DNA of 60,385 nt from Bacteroidales bacterium KHT7 (GTDB taxonomy: Bacteria; Bacteroidota; Bacteroidia; Bacteroidales; Bacteroidaceae). The notes beneath the pieces were generated by a model. That model worked only from the letters and a program-made list of their open reading frames with translations. It searched no databases and was not told the DNA's origin. Where the stretch lies: positions 1 through 60,385 of the forward strand of contig FNBQ01000023.1 of NCBI GenBank assembly GCA_900102385.1, given 5' to 3'. Below, in pieces: positions 1 to 8,094 of this stretch; the stretch's first letter is position 1; every line of letters starts with the position of its first letter. The translations under genes and the position numbers were made by a program.

Positions 1-293
1 TATCTAAGGGCTCGTTGGACATGCGTCCGATGTTTCACTTTACAGAACGCAGAATTGAAGCACACGTCTGCATCTGTTTCATCGCATATAAAGTCTATAA
101 GGAGCTGGAACGAATTATCAAGATGAAGAATATTGGCATGAGCGTGGGACATGTACTGGATGCTGCTAAAACCATTACCACTATACGTGTCAGGATGCCT
201 GAAAATGGTAAGCTGTACTCTAAAACATTATTCTTGACGGAAAAACATCAGACAATCAAACCGCTTTTTGACATGATAAACTATGAAGAATGA
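1..293 (+). CDS. IS1634/IS4-like transposase, C-terminal fragment cut by the window edge
   Basis: The reading frame is open from the first complete codon (base 3) to a TGA at 291-293, so the gene begins outside the window. What is visible is about 96 residues with the stretch LDMRPMFHFTERRIEAHV. This resembles the end of the DDE catalytic domain of IS1634-type transposases, where the last acidic residue lies in an R-I-x-A-H segment followed by a hydrophobic helix (CICFIAYKVYKELERI). The tail shows no domain I recognise. A TTG at 15 could be read as a start, but homology to the family upstream of it argues for a longer gene. I cannot tell whether the element is intact. Family assignment is by recognition of the motif only. 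Confidence 0.72.
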   Translation, partial: SKGSLDMRPMFHFTERRIEAHVCICFIAYKVYKELERIIKMKNIGMSVGHVLDAAKTITTIRVRMPENGKLYSKTLFLTEKHQTIKPLFDMINYEE

Positions 294-328
294 ATTTGGG
301 TGACGCATTGATGAAGTCAGGAAATGCC

Positions 329-361
329 TTCGGGATTCGTTCGGGATTTTTTCGGGAAATG
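329..361 (-). repeat. Three 11-bp direct repeats (member of a dispersed 11-bp repeat family)
   Basis: Three adjacent 11-mers start at 329, 340 and 351, each beginning TTCGGGA on the plus strand (CCCGAA on the minus strand). Period and core match the arrays at 10151-10314, 51998-52107 and 59935-59967, read here from the opposite strand. With three units the match is weaker than in the long arrays. Confidence 0.6.
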
Positions 362-506
362 CGTTCTCTCGTCCGATGCCGATGCTGAATTGGGATGTTT
401 TAGCCTTTTTCTGCATCTTTTTAGGGGAATGTTGTAACGGATTTTTGTGTTACTTGCCTTTGTAGAAATCAATAAACAATTGATAATATGAACTTTAGCA
501 CGCAAA

Positions 507-667
507 GCGTTTCAGCGTTTCAGCGTTTCAGATACCCCTATGCAGGTTTCAATTTCTTATTCTATATTATATAACTTATTTATTATTAATTAGTTATATA
601 TTATATAAAGGTTTCGAAACAATAATATACCCTCTGAAACACTTGAAACGCTGAAACGCTGAAACGC
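507..667. repeat. Large imperfect palindrome of GCGTTTCA tandem units
   Basis: The left arm (507-531) is three tandem copies of GCGTTTCA plus a G. The right arm (643-667) is its reverse complement with 24 of 25 bases matching, and another CTGAAAC lies just inside at 634-640. The 111-bp interior is very AT-rich and contains a second nested stem (568-576 with 592-600) and the perfect palindrome GTTTCGAAAC at 611-620. As RNA or cruciform DNA this would form a long two-tier hairpin. Iterated 8-mers in inverted orientation around an AT-rich core also resemble origins or protein-binding iterons. No flanking coding sequence explains it. Confidence 0.85.
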
Positions 668-823
668 CAGATGTATCTCGCTCACTCGGGTTTCAGAATC
701 CGAGTGCCTTAACATGGGACTTTTGAAGAACATGCAAGCAAGAATACTATTATAAGAATATACAAATATTTCATCGTGTCTCCTCTAAAAAATTATTGAA
801 TACCCAACACAAGACACAAATAA

Positions 824-859
824 AAAGCCATCTCTTATTCAATAAAAAGAGATGGCTTT
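824..859 (-). terminator. Intrinsic terminator of the dnaE-trxA operon
   Basis: A 13-bp perfect stem (824-836 with 847-859, core AGCCATCTCTT) with a 10-base loop lies 8 bp beyond the stop of the 867-1169 gene. Read on the minus strand it is followed by a T-rich run. Confidence 0.85.
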
Positions 860-866
860 ATCTGTT

Positions 867-1169
867 TCATTCAACTCCCTCGAGGAAGTCGAGGTCAGCA
901 TCTACAACTGCCGAGATGTCGTCGAGGCTGAATACTCCGAATTCTTCTTTCTTAGCCTGAGCAACGACATACTGCGCAACGTCGTCAACCACAATCTCCT
1001 CGTCCTCGTCCTTGCTGTCTATGTATTCGAAGATGACGTCTACAAAATACTGTATCTGCTCATCGTCGAACTTAGCCTGAAGTTCGGGAGAGATGTGGCT
1101 TCGCACATAATTAACCTCTTCAATGTCGCCTCCTACAGCCGACATTATTTCGTCCAATCCGTCTGACAT
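867..1169 (-). CDS. Small acidic conserved hypothetical protein
   Basis: The gene encodes 100 residues, strongly acidic (many Asp/Glu, few Lys/Arg), predicted soluble, with no signal peptide or membrane segment. It begins MSDGLDEIMSAV and contains an acidic stretch SKDEDEEIVVDD around residues 53-64. I do not recognise a named domain. It is the third gene after dnaE and trxA on the same strand, 31 bp beyond the trxA stop, and ends just before a strong terminator, so it is probably co-transcribed with them. The composition would suit a small adaptor or an assembly helper, but no function can be assigned from sequence. I consider it a real gene because of its operon position, bacterial start context and the terminator directly after it. 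Confidence 0.85.
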   Translation of the reverse strand: MSDGLDEIMSAVGGDIEEVNYVRSHISPELQAKFDDEQIQYFVDVIFEYIDSKDEDEEIVVDDVAQYVVAQAKKEEFGVFSLDDISAVVDADLDFLEGVE

Positions 1170-1200
1170 AAATAATTTATTTCCTTCTTAAAGTTAAAAA

Positions 1201-1515
1201 TCACAACAAAGCCTTAATCTTCTCTTCGAAAGCCGACTTTGAGGCTGCGCCAACCTGTTTGTCTACAACCTCGCCGTTCTTTATGAAGAGGATTGTCGGC
1301 ACGTTTCTGACGCCGTACTCAACAGCCAAGTCCTCGTTTTCCTCGACATCGACCTTGCCTATAACTACCTGACCCTCGAACTGCTGCGCAAGTTCCTCGA
1401 TGATTGGAGAAATCATGCGGCATGGAGCGCACCAAGTAGCCCAAAAGTCGAGCACAACAGGCTTTTCGCCAGCCAAAAGTTCCTTTAAGTTGTCTGAATC
1501 AATCTGTAAAGCCAT
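1201..1515 (-). CDS. trxA: Thioredoxin
   Basis: A 104-residue classical thioredoxin fold protein. The active site is WCAPC at about residues 28-32, in the context DFWATWCAPCRMISP. The more common motif is WCGPC. The cis-proline loop NVPTI is at about 72-76 and the buried Asp is present (VLDFWA). Family role: cytoplasmic dithiol reductant for ribonucleotide reductase, methionine sulfoxide reductases and peroxidases. The length matches the family exactly. It lies 42 bp downstream of dnaE on the same strand and upstream of a small acidic gene. The Ala in the redox loop is a known natural variant and may shift redox potential slightly; that is inference. Confidence 0.97.
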   Translation of the reverse strand: MALQIDSDNLKELLAGEKPVVLDFWATWCAPCRMISPIIEELAQQFEGQVVIGKVDVEENEDLAVEYGVRNVPTILFIKNGEVVDKQVGAASKSAFEEKIKALL

Positions 1516-1557
1516 AATTCTTACTGTTTTAATTGGTTAAACACATTCTTATTTTTC

Positions 1558-4500
1558 TCAAGCCTGTTCCATCGAGTAGTCAACGTTGAGTTCCCATCTG
1601 GAGTTAGACTTTATATATTCGTAGAGATTTCTGTTTAGATTCACCTTGAACTTCTTGCATTGGAAAAGCAGGTACGACATTCCGTCGGCATCCTTTATCT
1701 TGAAGTCGAGTTCAGCCGTGCCGCTTGCCATCTCGGAGAGCGAATAGAGGTTTGACACGCACTCTTTGTCGATGCTGTCGATTGGCATGGTGATGGTTAT
1801 GCGGTCGATGAGCTTTGTGCTCACATCGTTAAGGTACTGAATCCTCTTAATTACGAAGAATCGCTTTGAAGGGTCGTATCGGCTCACCTCGAAGCCTGCC
1901 TCAACAAAGATTGCCACTCCAACGGTAATGATGTCGCGCCACTTAGTCCAGCTGTCGCCAAAGAGAGCCAGTTCGCCCGCGCCGTTGAAATCTTCGAGGC
2001 TAACGATGCCGAAAGGCTTTCCGTTCTTGCTTATGCCCTCGCGCTTGCCAGTTATTATTCCGCCAACGGTTATCGTCTCGCGGTCGGCAGGCAGATTGTC
2101 CTTGTCCTTCAGGGCGGCGGCAGATGTGTTGCACACCTCGTTCAGGATAACGGCATACTCGTCGAGCGGATGGGCTGTAAGATACACTCCCACAAGGTCC
2201 TTCTCGCGGTTCAGCCTCTCAAGAGCCGTCCATTCCTCGGCATTAGGGATGGCAGGCTTGGCAATCTCCACGGCATCGAATCCGCCGAAGAGCGAGTTTG
2301 TGGCTTCCCTCTTAACCGTCTGATACTGGTTTCCGTATCTTATAAGGCAGTCGATAAACAGTTCGCCCTTGCTGTTTGGCGCAAAGAACTGCTCGCGCTT
2401 AATGCCAAACGAGTCGAACGCTCCGGCGTATGCAAGGTTTTCGACAGCCTTACGGTTACAAGCCGAGAGGTTTACGCGCTCAACCAAGTCGAAAATATCT
2501 TTGAAAGCACCGTTCTGCTCGCGCTCCAAGATGATGGCAAGAGCGGCACTCTCGCCCACTCCCTTAACGGCTCCCATTCCGAAACGGATGTTTCCCTTGT
2601 GGTTTACGGCAAACTTAACGCCCGACTCGTTCACATCCGGTCCGAGCGTCTTTATGCCCATACTCTTGCACTCGTCCATCAGTTTGGTAACATCGGTTAT
2701 GCTGTTCAAACTTCGGCTCATAACGGCTGCCATGTACTGCGCCGGATAGTGTGCCTTGAGGTAAGCCGTCTGATAGGCAACCCACGAGTAGCACGTTGCG
2801 TGACTCTTGTTGAAGGCGTATGACGCGAATTTCTCCCAGTCGCCCCAAATCTTGTCGAGGATTGCCGGGTCGTGTCCGTTCTTCTTTCCACCCTCGATAA
2901 ACTTAGGCTTCATCTTGTCAACGATGTCCTTCTTCTTCTTACCCATCGCCTTACGAAGGGCATCGCTCTCGCCTCGGGTAAAGTCGGCAAGTTGTCGGCT
3001 AAGCAACATCACCTGCTCCTGATACACGGTAATTCCATAGGTATCCTTCAGATACTTCTGCATACAGTCGATATCATATTCTACCGGCTTGCGTCCAAGT
3101 TTACGGTCGATGAAGTCGGGAATATAATCCATAGGGCCCGGACGGTAGAGGGCGTTCATGGCAATGAGGTCCTCGAACGTTGAAGGCTGAAGTTCGCGAA
3201 GATACTTCTGCATTCCGGGCGACTCGAACTGGAACGTACCGATGGTTCGTCCGTCGCTATATAGCTTGTATGTGGCAGGGTCGTCGAGACGGAATTTGGT
3301 CTCATCAACGATTACGCCAAGGCTGTATTTTATATTTTCGATGGCTTCCTTTATGATAGAAAGCGTCTTCAGACCGAGGAAGTCCATCTTGATGAGTCCT
3401 GTTGATTCGATAACGTGTCCGTCGTACTGCGTACAACTCAGTTTCTCGCCAGTTTCCTTGTCCTCGGCGGTGCTTACAGGAACCCAGTCGGAAATTGCAT
3501 CACGGCAGATGATTGTTCCGCAGGCATGAACGCCGGTGTTGCGGATATTGTTCTCGAGCATCTTGGCATACTTTATCGTGTCGCGCAGATTGTCGTCGGG
3601 CGATGTCTCAGCCTGCTGAAGTTCGGGAATGCACTTAATCGCATTCGGCAGATTCATCTTCAAACCGTCGGGCAACTTATCGGGAATAAGTTTGCAAAGT
3701 TTGTTCGATATCTCGAGCGGAAGTTTCTGAACTCGCGCAACATCCTTTATCGCCGATTTTGTAGCCATTGCGCCGTATGTAATGATGTGCGCCACCTTCT
3801 CGGCTCCGTATTTCTCGGTAACCCAACGAAGAAGCTCGCCTCGACCATCATCATCGAAGTCGGTATCGATATCGGGAAGCGATATACGGTCGGGATTCAG
3901 GAAACGCTCAAACAGAAGGTCGTACTTGATTGGGTCGATTTTAGTGATGCCCAAGCAATATGCCACCGTAGATCCGGCAGCCGAGCCACGTCCCGGACCA
4001 ACCGAAACGCCCAGTTCGTTGAACGCCGCGTTGATGAAGTCCTGCACAATAAGGAAGTAACCCGGGAAACCCATCGTCTTCATGATGTGCAACTCGAACT
4101 TTATCTGGTCGGCAACGTTCTTTTCGAGCGGATCGCCGTATAGTTTCTTTGCGCCGTCGTAGGCGAGTTTTGCCAGATAGTCGGCCTCGAACTTGATGCG
4201 ATACAGCTTGTCAATTCCGCCAAGTTTCTTAATCTTGCTGTCAGCCTCCTCCTTCGGAAGCGGATTCTCGCCGTTCTCATCGGTCGTAAACTCGTTGTAG
4301 AGTTCCTCGGGAGTGATGCGCTGGCGATATTCCTCCTCCGTTCCGAACTCCTTCGGGATGGCGAAGAACGGCATGATTGGCGGATGCTCGATATCGTAGA
4401 TTTCGCACTTGCCAAGCACCTCGAGCGTGTTAGCCAAAGCCTCAGGCACATCGCTGAACACCTCGTTCATCTCCTGCTGGGTTTTGAACCATTCCTGCTT

Positions 4501-5406
4501 GGTGTAGAGCATTCGGGCAGGGTCGTCCAAATCCCTTCCGGTGGCCAGACAGATAAGGCGGTCGTGCGCCTCGGCATTCTCCTCGTCTACAAAGTGACTA
4601 TCGTTTGAGCATATCAGTTTTATGCCGAATTTCTTGCTGTATTCAATAAGTTTTGCATTAACCGTCTGCTGAAGCGGAAACGTCTCGCGGTTGGCGCGCT
4701 GATTAGGATCTTTAACCTCGTGTCGCTGAAGTTCGAGATAGTAATCCTCGCCAAACAGATTGTGATACCACTGGATGGCTTCCTCTGCCGCCTCGTAGTT
4801 TCCGTCGAGAATCTTTCTCGGAACCTCGCCACCGATACAGGCCGAGCAGACAATCAGGCCCTCGTGATAGCGTTCAAGTTCAGAGCGGTCGGTTCGCGGA
4901 CGCATATAAAATCCGTCAATCCACGAATTTGAGACCAGTTTTATAAGATTGTGATATCCCTGCTCGTTCTTTGCCAGCACAATGAGGTGCCATCCGCTCT
5001 GGTCAATACGTCCGTCCTTCAGTCTCATGTCGTTGCGGCGCGAAACATACATCTCGCATCCGAAGATAGGCATGAAATCGGCTATGCGTTTGTTCTTTTC
5101 GATAGATTTCTGCAAATCAGCCCTGATTTCGTCAACCGAGCGTGTCTCGTCCCCGGCAGGCGCAAAAGTTCCATCATCAATCTTCGAGAGAGTCTCCTGA
5201 TCTGCCTTTATGGCTTTTTTTGCCTTTCCCCTGCGTCCCGAAATTTCATCAAAAAACTCCTTCACGCCCATCATATTGCCATGATCGGTAAGCGCCATAC
5301 CCTTCATTCCGTCGGCTATAGCCTTATCAATCATCTTCTTTATCGAAGCCTGTCCGTCGAGAATGGAGTATTGCGAGTGAACGTGTAAGTGAACAAAATC
5401 TACCAT
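1558..5406 (-). CDS. dnaE: DNA polymerase III alpha subunit
   Basis: A 1282-residue C-family replicative polymerase of the DnaE type. The N-terminal PHP domain opens with FVHLHVHSQYSILDGQ and retains several metal-ligand-like His/Asp (HVHS, LTDHGN). The palm carries GPGRGSAAGS and PDIDTDFDDDGR, which includes the catalytic aspartates. Fingers and the tandem helix-hairpin-helix region follow, then a C-terminal OB fold (about 1080-1170, TITVGGIITGKREG). It polymerises DNA at the fork as the core of the Pol III holoenzyme. The start is an ATG at 5406 with no longer alternative. It is the first gene of a minus-strand operon with trxA, diverging from psd. Length is within the normal range for Bacteroidota DnaE (somewhat longer than E. 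coli's), with no sign of truncation. Confidence 0.98.
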   Translation of the reverse strand: MVDFVHLHVHSQYSILDGQASIKKMIDKAIADGMKGMALTDHGNMMGVKEFFDEISGRRGKAKKAIKADQETLSKIDDGTFAPAGDETRSVDEIRADLQKSIEKNKRIADFMPIFGCEMYVSRRNDMRLKDGRIDQSGWHLIVLAKNEQGYHNLIKLVSNSWIDGFYMRPRTDRSELERYHEGLIVCSACIGGEVPRKILDGNYEAAEEAIQWYHNLFGEDYYLELQRHEVKDPNQRANRETFPLQQTVNAKLIEYSKKFGIKLICSNDSHFVDEENAEAHDRLICLATGRDLDDPARMLYTKQEWFKTQQEMNEVFSDVPEALANTLEVLGKCEIYDIEHPPIMPFFAIPKEFGTEEEYRQRITPEELYNEFTTDENGENPLPKEEADSKIKKLGGIDKLYRIKFEADYLAKLAYDGAKKLYGDPLEKNVADQIKFELHIMKTMGFPGYFLIVQDFINAAFNELGVSVGPGRGSAAGSTVAYCLGITKIDPIKYDLLFERFLNPDRISLPDIDTDFDDDGRGELLRWVTEKYGAEKVAHIITYGAMATKSAIKDVARVQKLPLEISNKLCKLIPDKLPDGLKMNLPNAIKCIPELQQAETSPDDNLRDTIKYAKMLENNIRNTGVHACGTIICRDAISDWVPVSTAEDKETGEKLSCTQYDGHVIESTGLIKMDFLGLKTLSIIKEAIENIKYSLGVIVDETKFRLDDPATYKLYSDGRTIGTFQFESPGMQKYLRELQPSTFEDLIAMNALYRPGPMDYIPDFIDRKLGRKPVEYDIDCMQKYLKDTYGITVYQEQVMLLSRQLADFTRGESDALRKAMGKKKKDIVDKMKPKFIEGGKKNGHDPAILDKIWGDWEKFASYAFNKSHATCYSWVAYQTAYLKAHYPAQYMAAVMSRSLNSITDVTKLMDECKSMGIKTLGPDVNESGVKFAVNHKGNIRFGMGAVKGVGESAALAIILEREQNGAFKDIFDLVERVNLSACNRKAVENLAYAGAFDSFGIKREQFFAPNSKGELFIDCLIRYGNQYQTVKREATNSLFGGFDAVEIAKPAIPNAEEWTALERLNREKDLVGVYLTAHPLDEYAVILNEVCNTSAAALKDKDNLPADRETITVGGIITGKREGISKNGKPFGIVSLEDFNGAGELALFGDSWTKWRDIITVGVAIFVEAGFEVSRYDPSKRFFVIKRIQYLNDVSTKLIDRITITMPIDSIDKECVSNLYSLSEMASGTAELDFKIKDADGMSYLLFQCKKFKVNLNRNLYEYIKSNSRWELNVDYSMEQA

Positions 5407-5492
5407 AAAAAATGTAAAAAATTATAAAACGCTGCAATTTACACAAAAGTTATCAACCCGTAAAAAAATAAGAAGCAAAACATAGTATTTTT

Positions 5493-5500
5493 CAAATGTA
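5493..5500 (-). promoter_or_regulatory. Possible -7 box for dnaE
   Basis: The minus strand reads TACATTTG (plus CAAATGTA), matching the Bacteroidota TAnnTTTG box, about 87 bp before the dnaE start. A TTTG lies 24 bp further up, longer than the usual spacing of about 20 bp, so this is tentative. Confidence 0.4.
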
Positions 5501-5512
5501 TTTATAAAAAAC

Positions 5513-5543
5513 TTGCATCTTTGGCAAATAAACGCTACATTTG
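5513..5543 (+). promoter_or_regulatory. Promoter of psd-pssA
   Basis: TTG at 5513-5515 and TACATTTG at 5536-5543 are separated by 20 bp, the canonical Bacteroidota arrangement. A transcript would begin near 5550. This excludes the in-frame TTG at 5521 and supports the ATG at 5569 as the psd start. Confidence 0.75.
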
Positions 5544-5568
5544 CACGATAAAAGGCCAAATACCGATA

Positions 5569-6261
5569 ATGAAAATAAGGAAAAAAATAAAAAAAATTCG
5601 TTTACATCACGAAGGTACTCACATCCTGATTGCAGGAGTTATTTTACTTGCAATTCTTAACTTTGGAATATACTACACTCTTTTTGAATGTTGCAGTATA
5701 GCATTTTATGTGATTTTGGCAATAACACTCGTAGCATACGCTATTGCCGTAAATTTCTTCCGTTGCCCTATAAGAATCTATGATGGAGAGACCAACAAAA
5801 TAGTTGTCGCTCCTGCCGACGGAAAGGTGGTTGTTATTGAAGAGGTTGATGAAAATGAGTATTTTCACGACAGAAGAATAATGGTTTCTATCTTCATGAG
5901 CCTGTTCAACGTTCATGCCAACTGGTATCCCGTTGAGGGAACAATCACAAGCGTTAAGCATCACAGCGGACGATTCATGGAGGCTTGGCTGCCAAAGGCA
6001 AGTACCGACAACGAGCGTTCAACAGTCATCATCAAGACTGCCGACGGAACAGAGGTGCTTACACGACAGGTTGCCGGAGCCGTGGCTCGACGCATTGTTA
6101 CATACGCCGAGGAGGGCGACCAGTGCTATATTGACGAGCACATGGGATTCATAAAGTTCGGTTCGAGAGTTGACGTTTATCTTCCTCTCGGAACTGAAAT
6201 ATGCGTAAACATGAACCAGAAGACCGTTGGTAACGAAACTGTTATCGCAAAACTAAAATAA
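5569..6261 (+). CDS. psd: Phosphatidylserine decarboxylase proenzyme, short form
   Basis: A 230-residue protein that converts phosphatidylserine to phosphatidylethanolamine. A basic N-terminus ([16 protein letters not shown]) is followed by two hydrophobic segments (about residues 18-60) that anchor it to the inner membrane. The soluble domain carries the pyruvoyl-forming site near the C-terminus in the segment [13 protein letters not shown]: autocleavage between Gly and Ser would make a short alpha chain. The family residue His in [10 protein letters not shown] is present. An upstream in-frame TTG (5521) lies inside the promoter, so the ATG at 5569 is chosen. It is followed 10 bp later by pssA, so the two steps of PE synthesis sit together. 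Length fits the short (PSD-A type) group. Confidence 0.95.
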   Translation: MKIRKKIKKIRLHHEGTHILIAGVILLAILNFGIYYTLFECCSIAFYVILAITLVAYAIAVNFFRCPIRIYDGETNKIVVAPADGKVVVIEEVDENEYFHDRRIMVSIFMSLFNVHANWYPVEGTITSVKHHSGRFMEAWLPKASTDNERSTVIIKTADGTEVLTRQVAGAVARRIVTYAEEGDQCYIDEHMGFIKFGSRVDVYLPLGTEICVNMNQKTVGNETVIAKLK

Positions 6262-6271
6262 GCAGAAAAAG

Positions 6272-7021
6272 ATGTCTTTAATAAAGAATAACATTCCTAA
6301 TGCCGTTACATGCTGCAACCTTATTTGCGGATGTATAGCAGCAGGCGCTGCATTCAACTACAACTTGCAGACAGCCCTTCTGTTTATAATACTCGGTGCG
6401 GTGTTCGATTTTTTTGACGGAATGACGGCTCGTGCCTTGCATGTGTCATCGCCTATAGGCAAGGAACTCGACTCGCTTGCCGACTGCGTAACGTTTGGCG
6501 TTGCTCCTTCGGCAATGCTGTTCACAGTAATGACTCAGGTTCAGTATCCGTCGTTCATTCCAGTAAGTTGGATGGCTTTTCTACCTTTCACAGCCTTCAT
6601 AATGGCGGCGTTCTCGGCTCTCAGACTGGCCAAGTTCAACCTCGACACACGTCAGACAACATCGTTCATCGGACTTCCAACTCCGGCAAACGCGCTGTTT
6701 TGGGGTGCATTGATTGTAGGTGCAAAGGATTTTCTTGTATCTCAGCACTTTAACATTCTGCTGTTGATATTCCTGATGCTGATATTCTCTTACACTTTGG
6801 TGGCTGAGATTCCGATGTTCTCGCTGAAAGTAAAGAACCTAAGCTGGGAAGACAATAAGGTAAGATACACATTTCTGGCTGTTAGCATCGTGCTGATAGC
6901 ATGGCTCAAGATTCCGGGAATTGCAGCTGCAATAGCATGGTACATCATATTGTCTGTTCTTCTGAACTATGTAACAGTTACTCCGCCAACCTACGGAAAT
7001 AAAGACAATTACAACAAATGA
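6272..7021 (+). CDS. pssA: CDP-diacylglycerol--serine O-phosphatidyltransferase
   Basis: A 249-residue polytopic membrane protein of the CDP-alcohol phosphotransferase family. The signature D-G-x2-A-R-x8-G-x3-D-x3-D is visible as DGMTARALH at about residues 49-57, followed by GKELDSLAD at about 63-71. These acidic residues bind the metal and the CDP-alcohol. About seven or eight hydrophobic segments follow. It makes phosphatidylserine from CDP-diacylglycerol and serine, the substrate of the neighbouring psd. It starts 10 bp after psd and its stop overlaps the start of the next gene (ATGA, 7018-7021), so the three are translationally linked. Confidence 0.95.
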   Translation: MSLIKNNIPNAVTCCNLICGCIAAGAAFNYNLQTALLFIILGAVFDFFDGMTARALHVSSPIGKELDSLADCVTFGVAPSAMLFTVMTQVQYPSFIPVSWMAFLPFTAFIMAAFSALRLAKFNLDTRQTTSFIGLPTPANALFWGALIVGAKDFLVSQHFNILLLIFLMLIFSYTLVAEIPMFSLKVKNLSWEDNKVRYTFLAVSIVLIAWLKIPGIAAAIAWYIILSVLLNYVTVTPPTYGNKDNYNK

Positions 7022-7278
7022 TTCACATTCTTGGAATATTAGGATTCATCCTACTGCTGATTATAGTTTTCCTTCTCATACTTGTGCTGTCGGCATTCAA
7101 TATGGTAAGAAACTTTTTGGGACTGGGCAGAAAGACGTCGAGAAAAGAGCCTTTCAGCAATGCACAAAACAGCAGCAGACAGCAGAACGGAAACATAAAT
7201 ACCGACGAGACTCCTTCGGGACACAAGAAAGTATTTTCGAGCGACGAAGGCGAGTATATAGACTTTAAAGAGGATTGA
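7018..7278 (+). CDS. Small single-span membrane protein (DUF4834-like)
   Basis: An 86-residue protein with one strongly hydrophobic N-terminal segment (about residues 3-28, ILGFILLLIIVFLLILVL). A hydrophilic tail follows, rich in Ser, Asn and Gln and ending in acidic residues (EYIDFKED). It overlaps the pssA stop by 4 bp. The layout, size and position after phospholipid genes resemble the DUF4834 family of Bacteroidota, which has no known function; this is recognition rather than a search. The last codons and stop lie inside a bidirectional terminator stem. Confidence 0.85.
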   Translation: MIHILGILGFILLLIIVFLLILVLSAFNMVRNFLGLGRKTSRKEPFSNAQNSSRQQNGNINTDETPSGHKKVFSSDEGEYIDFKED

Positions 7279-7298
7279 TTTTTCCAATCAACCCTCTT
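7268..7298. terminator. Bidirectional terminator embedded in two gene ends
   Basis: A 13-bp stem with one mismatch (7268-7280 with 7286-7298, AAGAGG...CCTCTT) is flanked by A-rich and T-rich runs. It serves both the plus-strand gene ending at 7278 and birA ending at 7288, and both stop codons lie within the hairpin. Confidence 0.85.
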
Positions 7299-8052
7299 TT
7301 TTGTTGCTTATAATGAATCTTACTTCCTTAAACTGATATTCGCGCATCTTTCCGTCGGTATCAAGCAACACAAGAACGCCGTTAGGCTCGATGTTGTGAA
7401 CCTTGGCAACGAAGCGTCCGTTATCATCCTCATACTCGTAATAACCGCTTCCGCGGTAGAGCGAATGCCTGTAGTTTGTCTCGATTCTGAGATATTCGCC
7501 ACGCTCAATCTGTTCAACAAAACTCTTCAGCCTTATCATTATAAGTTCGAGAAGTTCGGTTACGGGAATCTCGGAATTTATTATCTGTATCATCGAAACT
7601 GGGTTTGGCGCATCGCTCAGAAAGACCTTTTGGTTTACGTTTATGCCAACACCCATTATGCATGAATCAACGAATTTTCCGCTCAACTCGTTCTCTATCA
7701 AGATGCCTGCTATCTTCTTGTCGTGCCAATAAATGTCGTTCGGCCATTTTATTGTCACATCCTTGATGTATAGGCTCAGTACTTCCTTAATACTAAGGGC
7801 AATGGCTTGCGAAAGGCAGAACATATTCTTTGCCTTTACGTTTTTGGGGCGATACAGAACGCTGAAAAGTAGGTTCTTGCCGTCTTCCGACTCCCACGAA
7901 TTTCCAGTCTGTCCGCGTCCGTTGGTCTGATAGTCGGTACGCACCACAACATACGGATTATCGGGTTTCAGACTCTTAGACAAAGTTCTGACAAAATCGT
8001 TGGTCGAAGCCGTCGATTTCAGGTTTAACACAATATAGTCATTGCATCCCAT
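7288..8052 (-). CDS. birA: Biotin--[acetyl-CoA-carboxylase] ligase, no repressor domain
   Basis: A 254-residue biotin protein ligase that activates biotin as biotinyl-AMP and transfers it to the lysine of the biotin carboxyl carrier protein. The nucleotide/biotin loop is QTNGRGQTGNSWES at about residues 61-74, the ligase motif KWPNDIYW at about 123-130, and the lysine-containing KIAGILIENE follows. A short C-terminal SH3-like domain closes the protein. There is no N-terminal winged helix, so it is a class I enzyme that cannot act as the biotin-operon repressor. It lies 42 bp downstream of yraN on the same strand and is probably co-transcribed with it. Confidence 0.95.
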   Translation of the reverse strand: MGCNDYIVLNLKSTASTNDFVRTLSKSLKPDNPYVVVRTDYQTNGRGQTGNSWESEDGKNLLFSVLYRPKNVKAKNMFCLSQAIALSIKEVLSLYIKDVTIKWPNDIYWHDKKIAGILIENELSGKFVDSCIMGVGINVNQKVFLSDAPNPVSMIQIINSEIPVTELLELIMIRLKSFVEQIERGEYLRIETNYRHSLYRGSGYYEYEDDNGRFVAKVHNIEPNGVLVLLDTDGKMREYQFKEVRFIISNKKEG

Positions 8053-8094
8053 ATGTACAAAAAGATTTAATTGCTATGTTTTGGTTTCAAAGCC

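Larger units (their letters stand above)
294..866. other. 573-bp intergenic gap, repeat-rich
   Basis: Between the transposase tail and the small minus-strand gene ending at 867 I see no convincing gene. The gap holds three 11-bp direct repeats (329-361), a large inverted repeat made of GCGTTTCA units (507-667) with an AT-rich stem inside it (568-576 pairing with 592-600), and an intrinsic terminator for the minus-strand operon (824-859). The right end of the insertion sequence should lie somewhere after 293, but I cannot place its terminal repeat without the left end. Confidence 0.7.

Noticed and set aside
507-667. CRISPR array
   Set aside because: The repeat unit is 8 bp and is contiguous with no spacers; the two halves are inverted, not direct; no cas genes are present.
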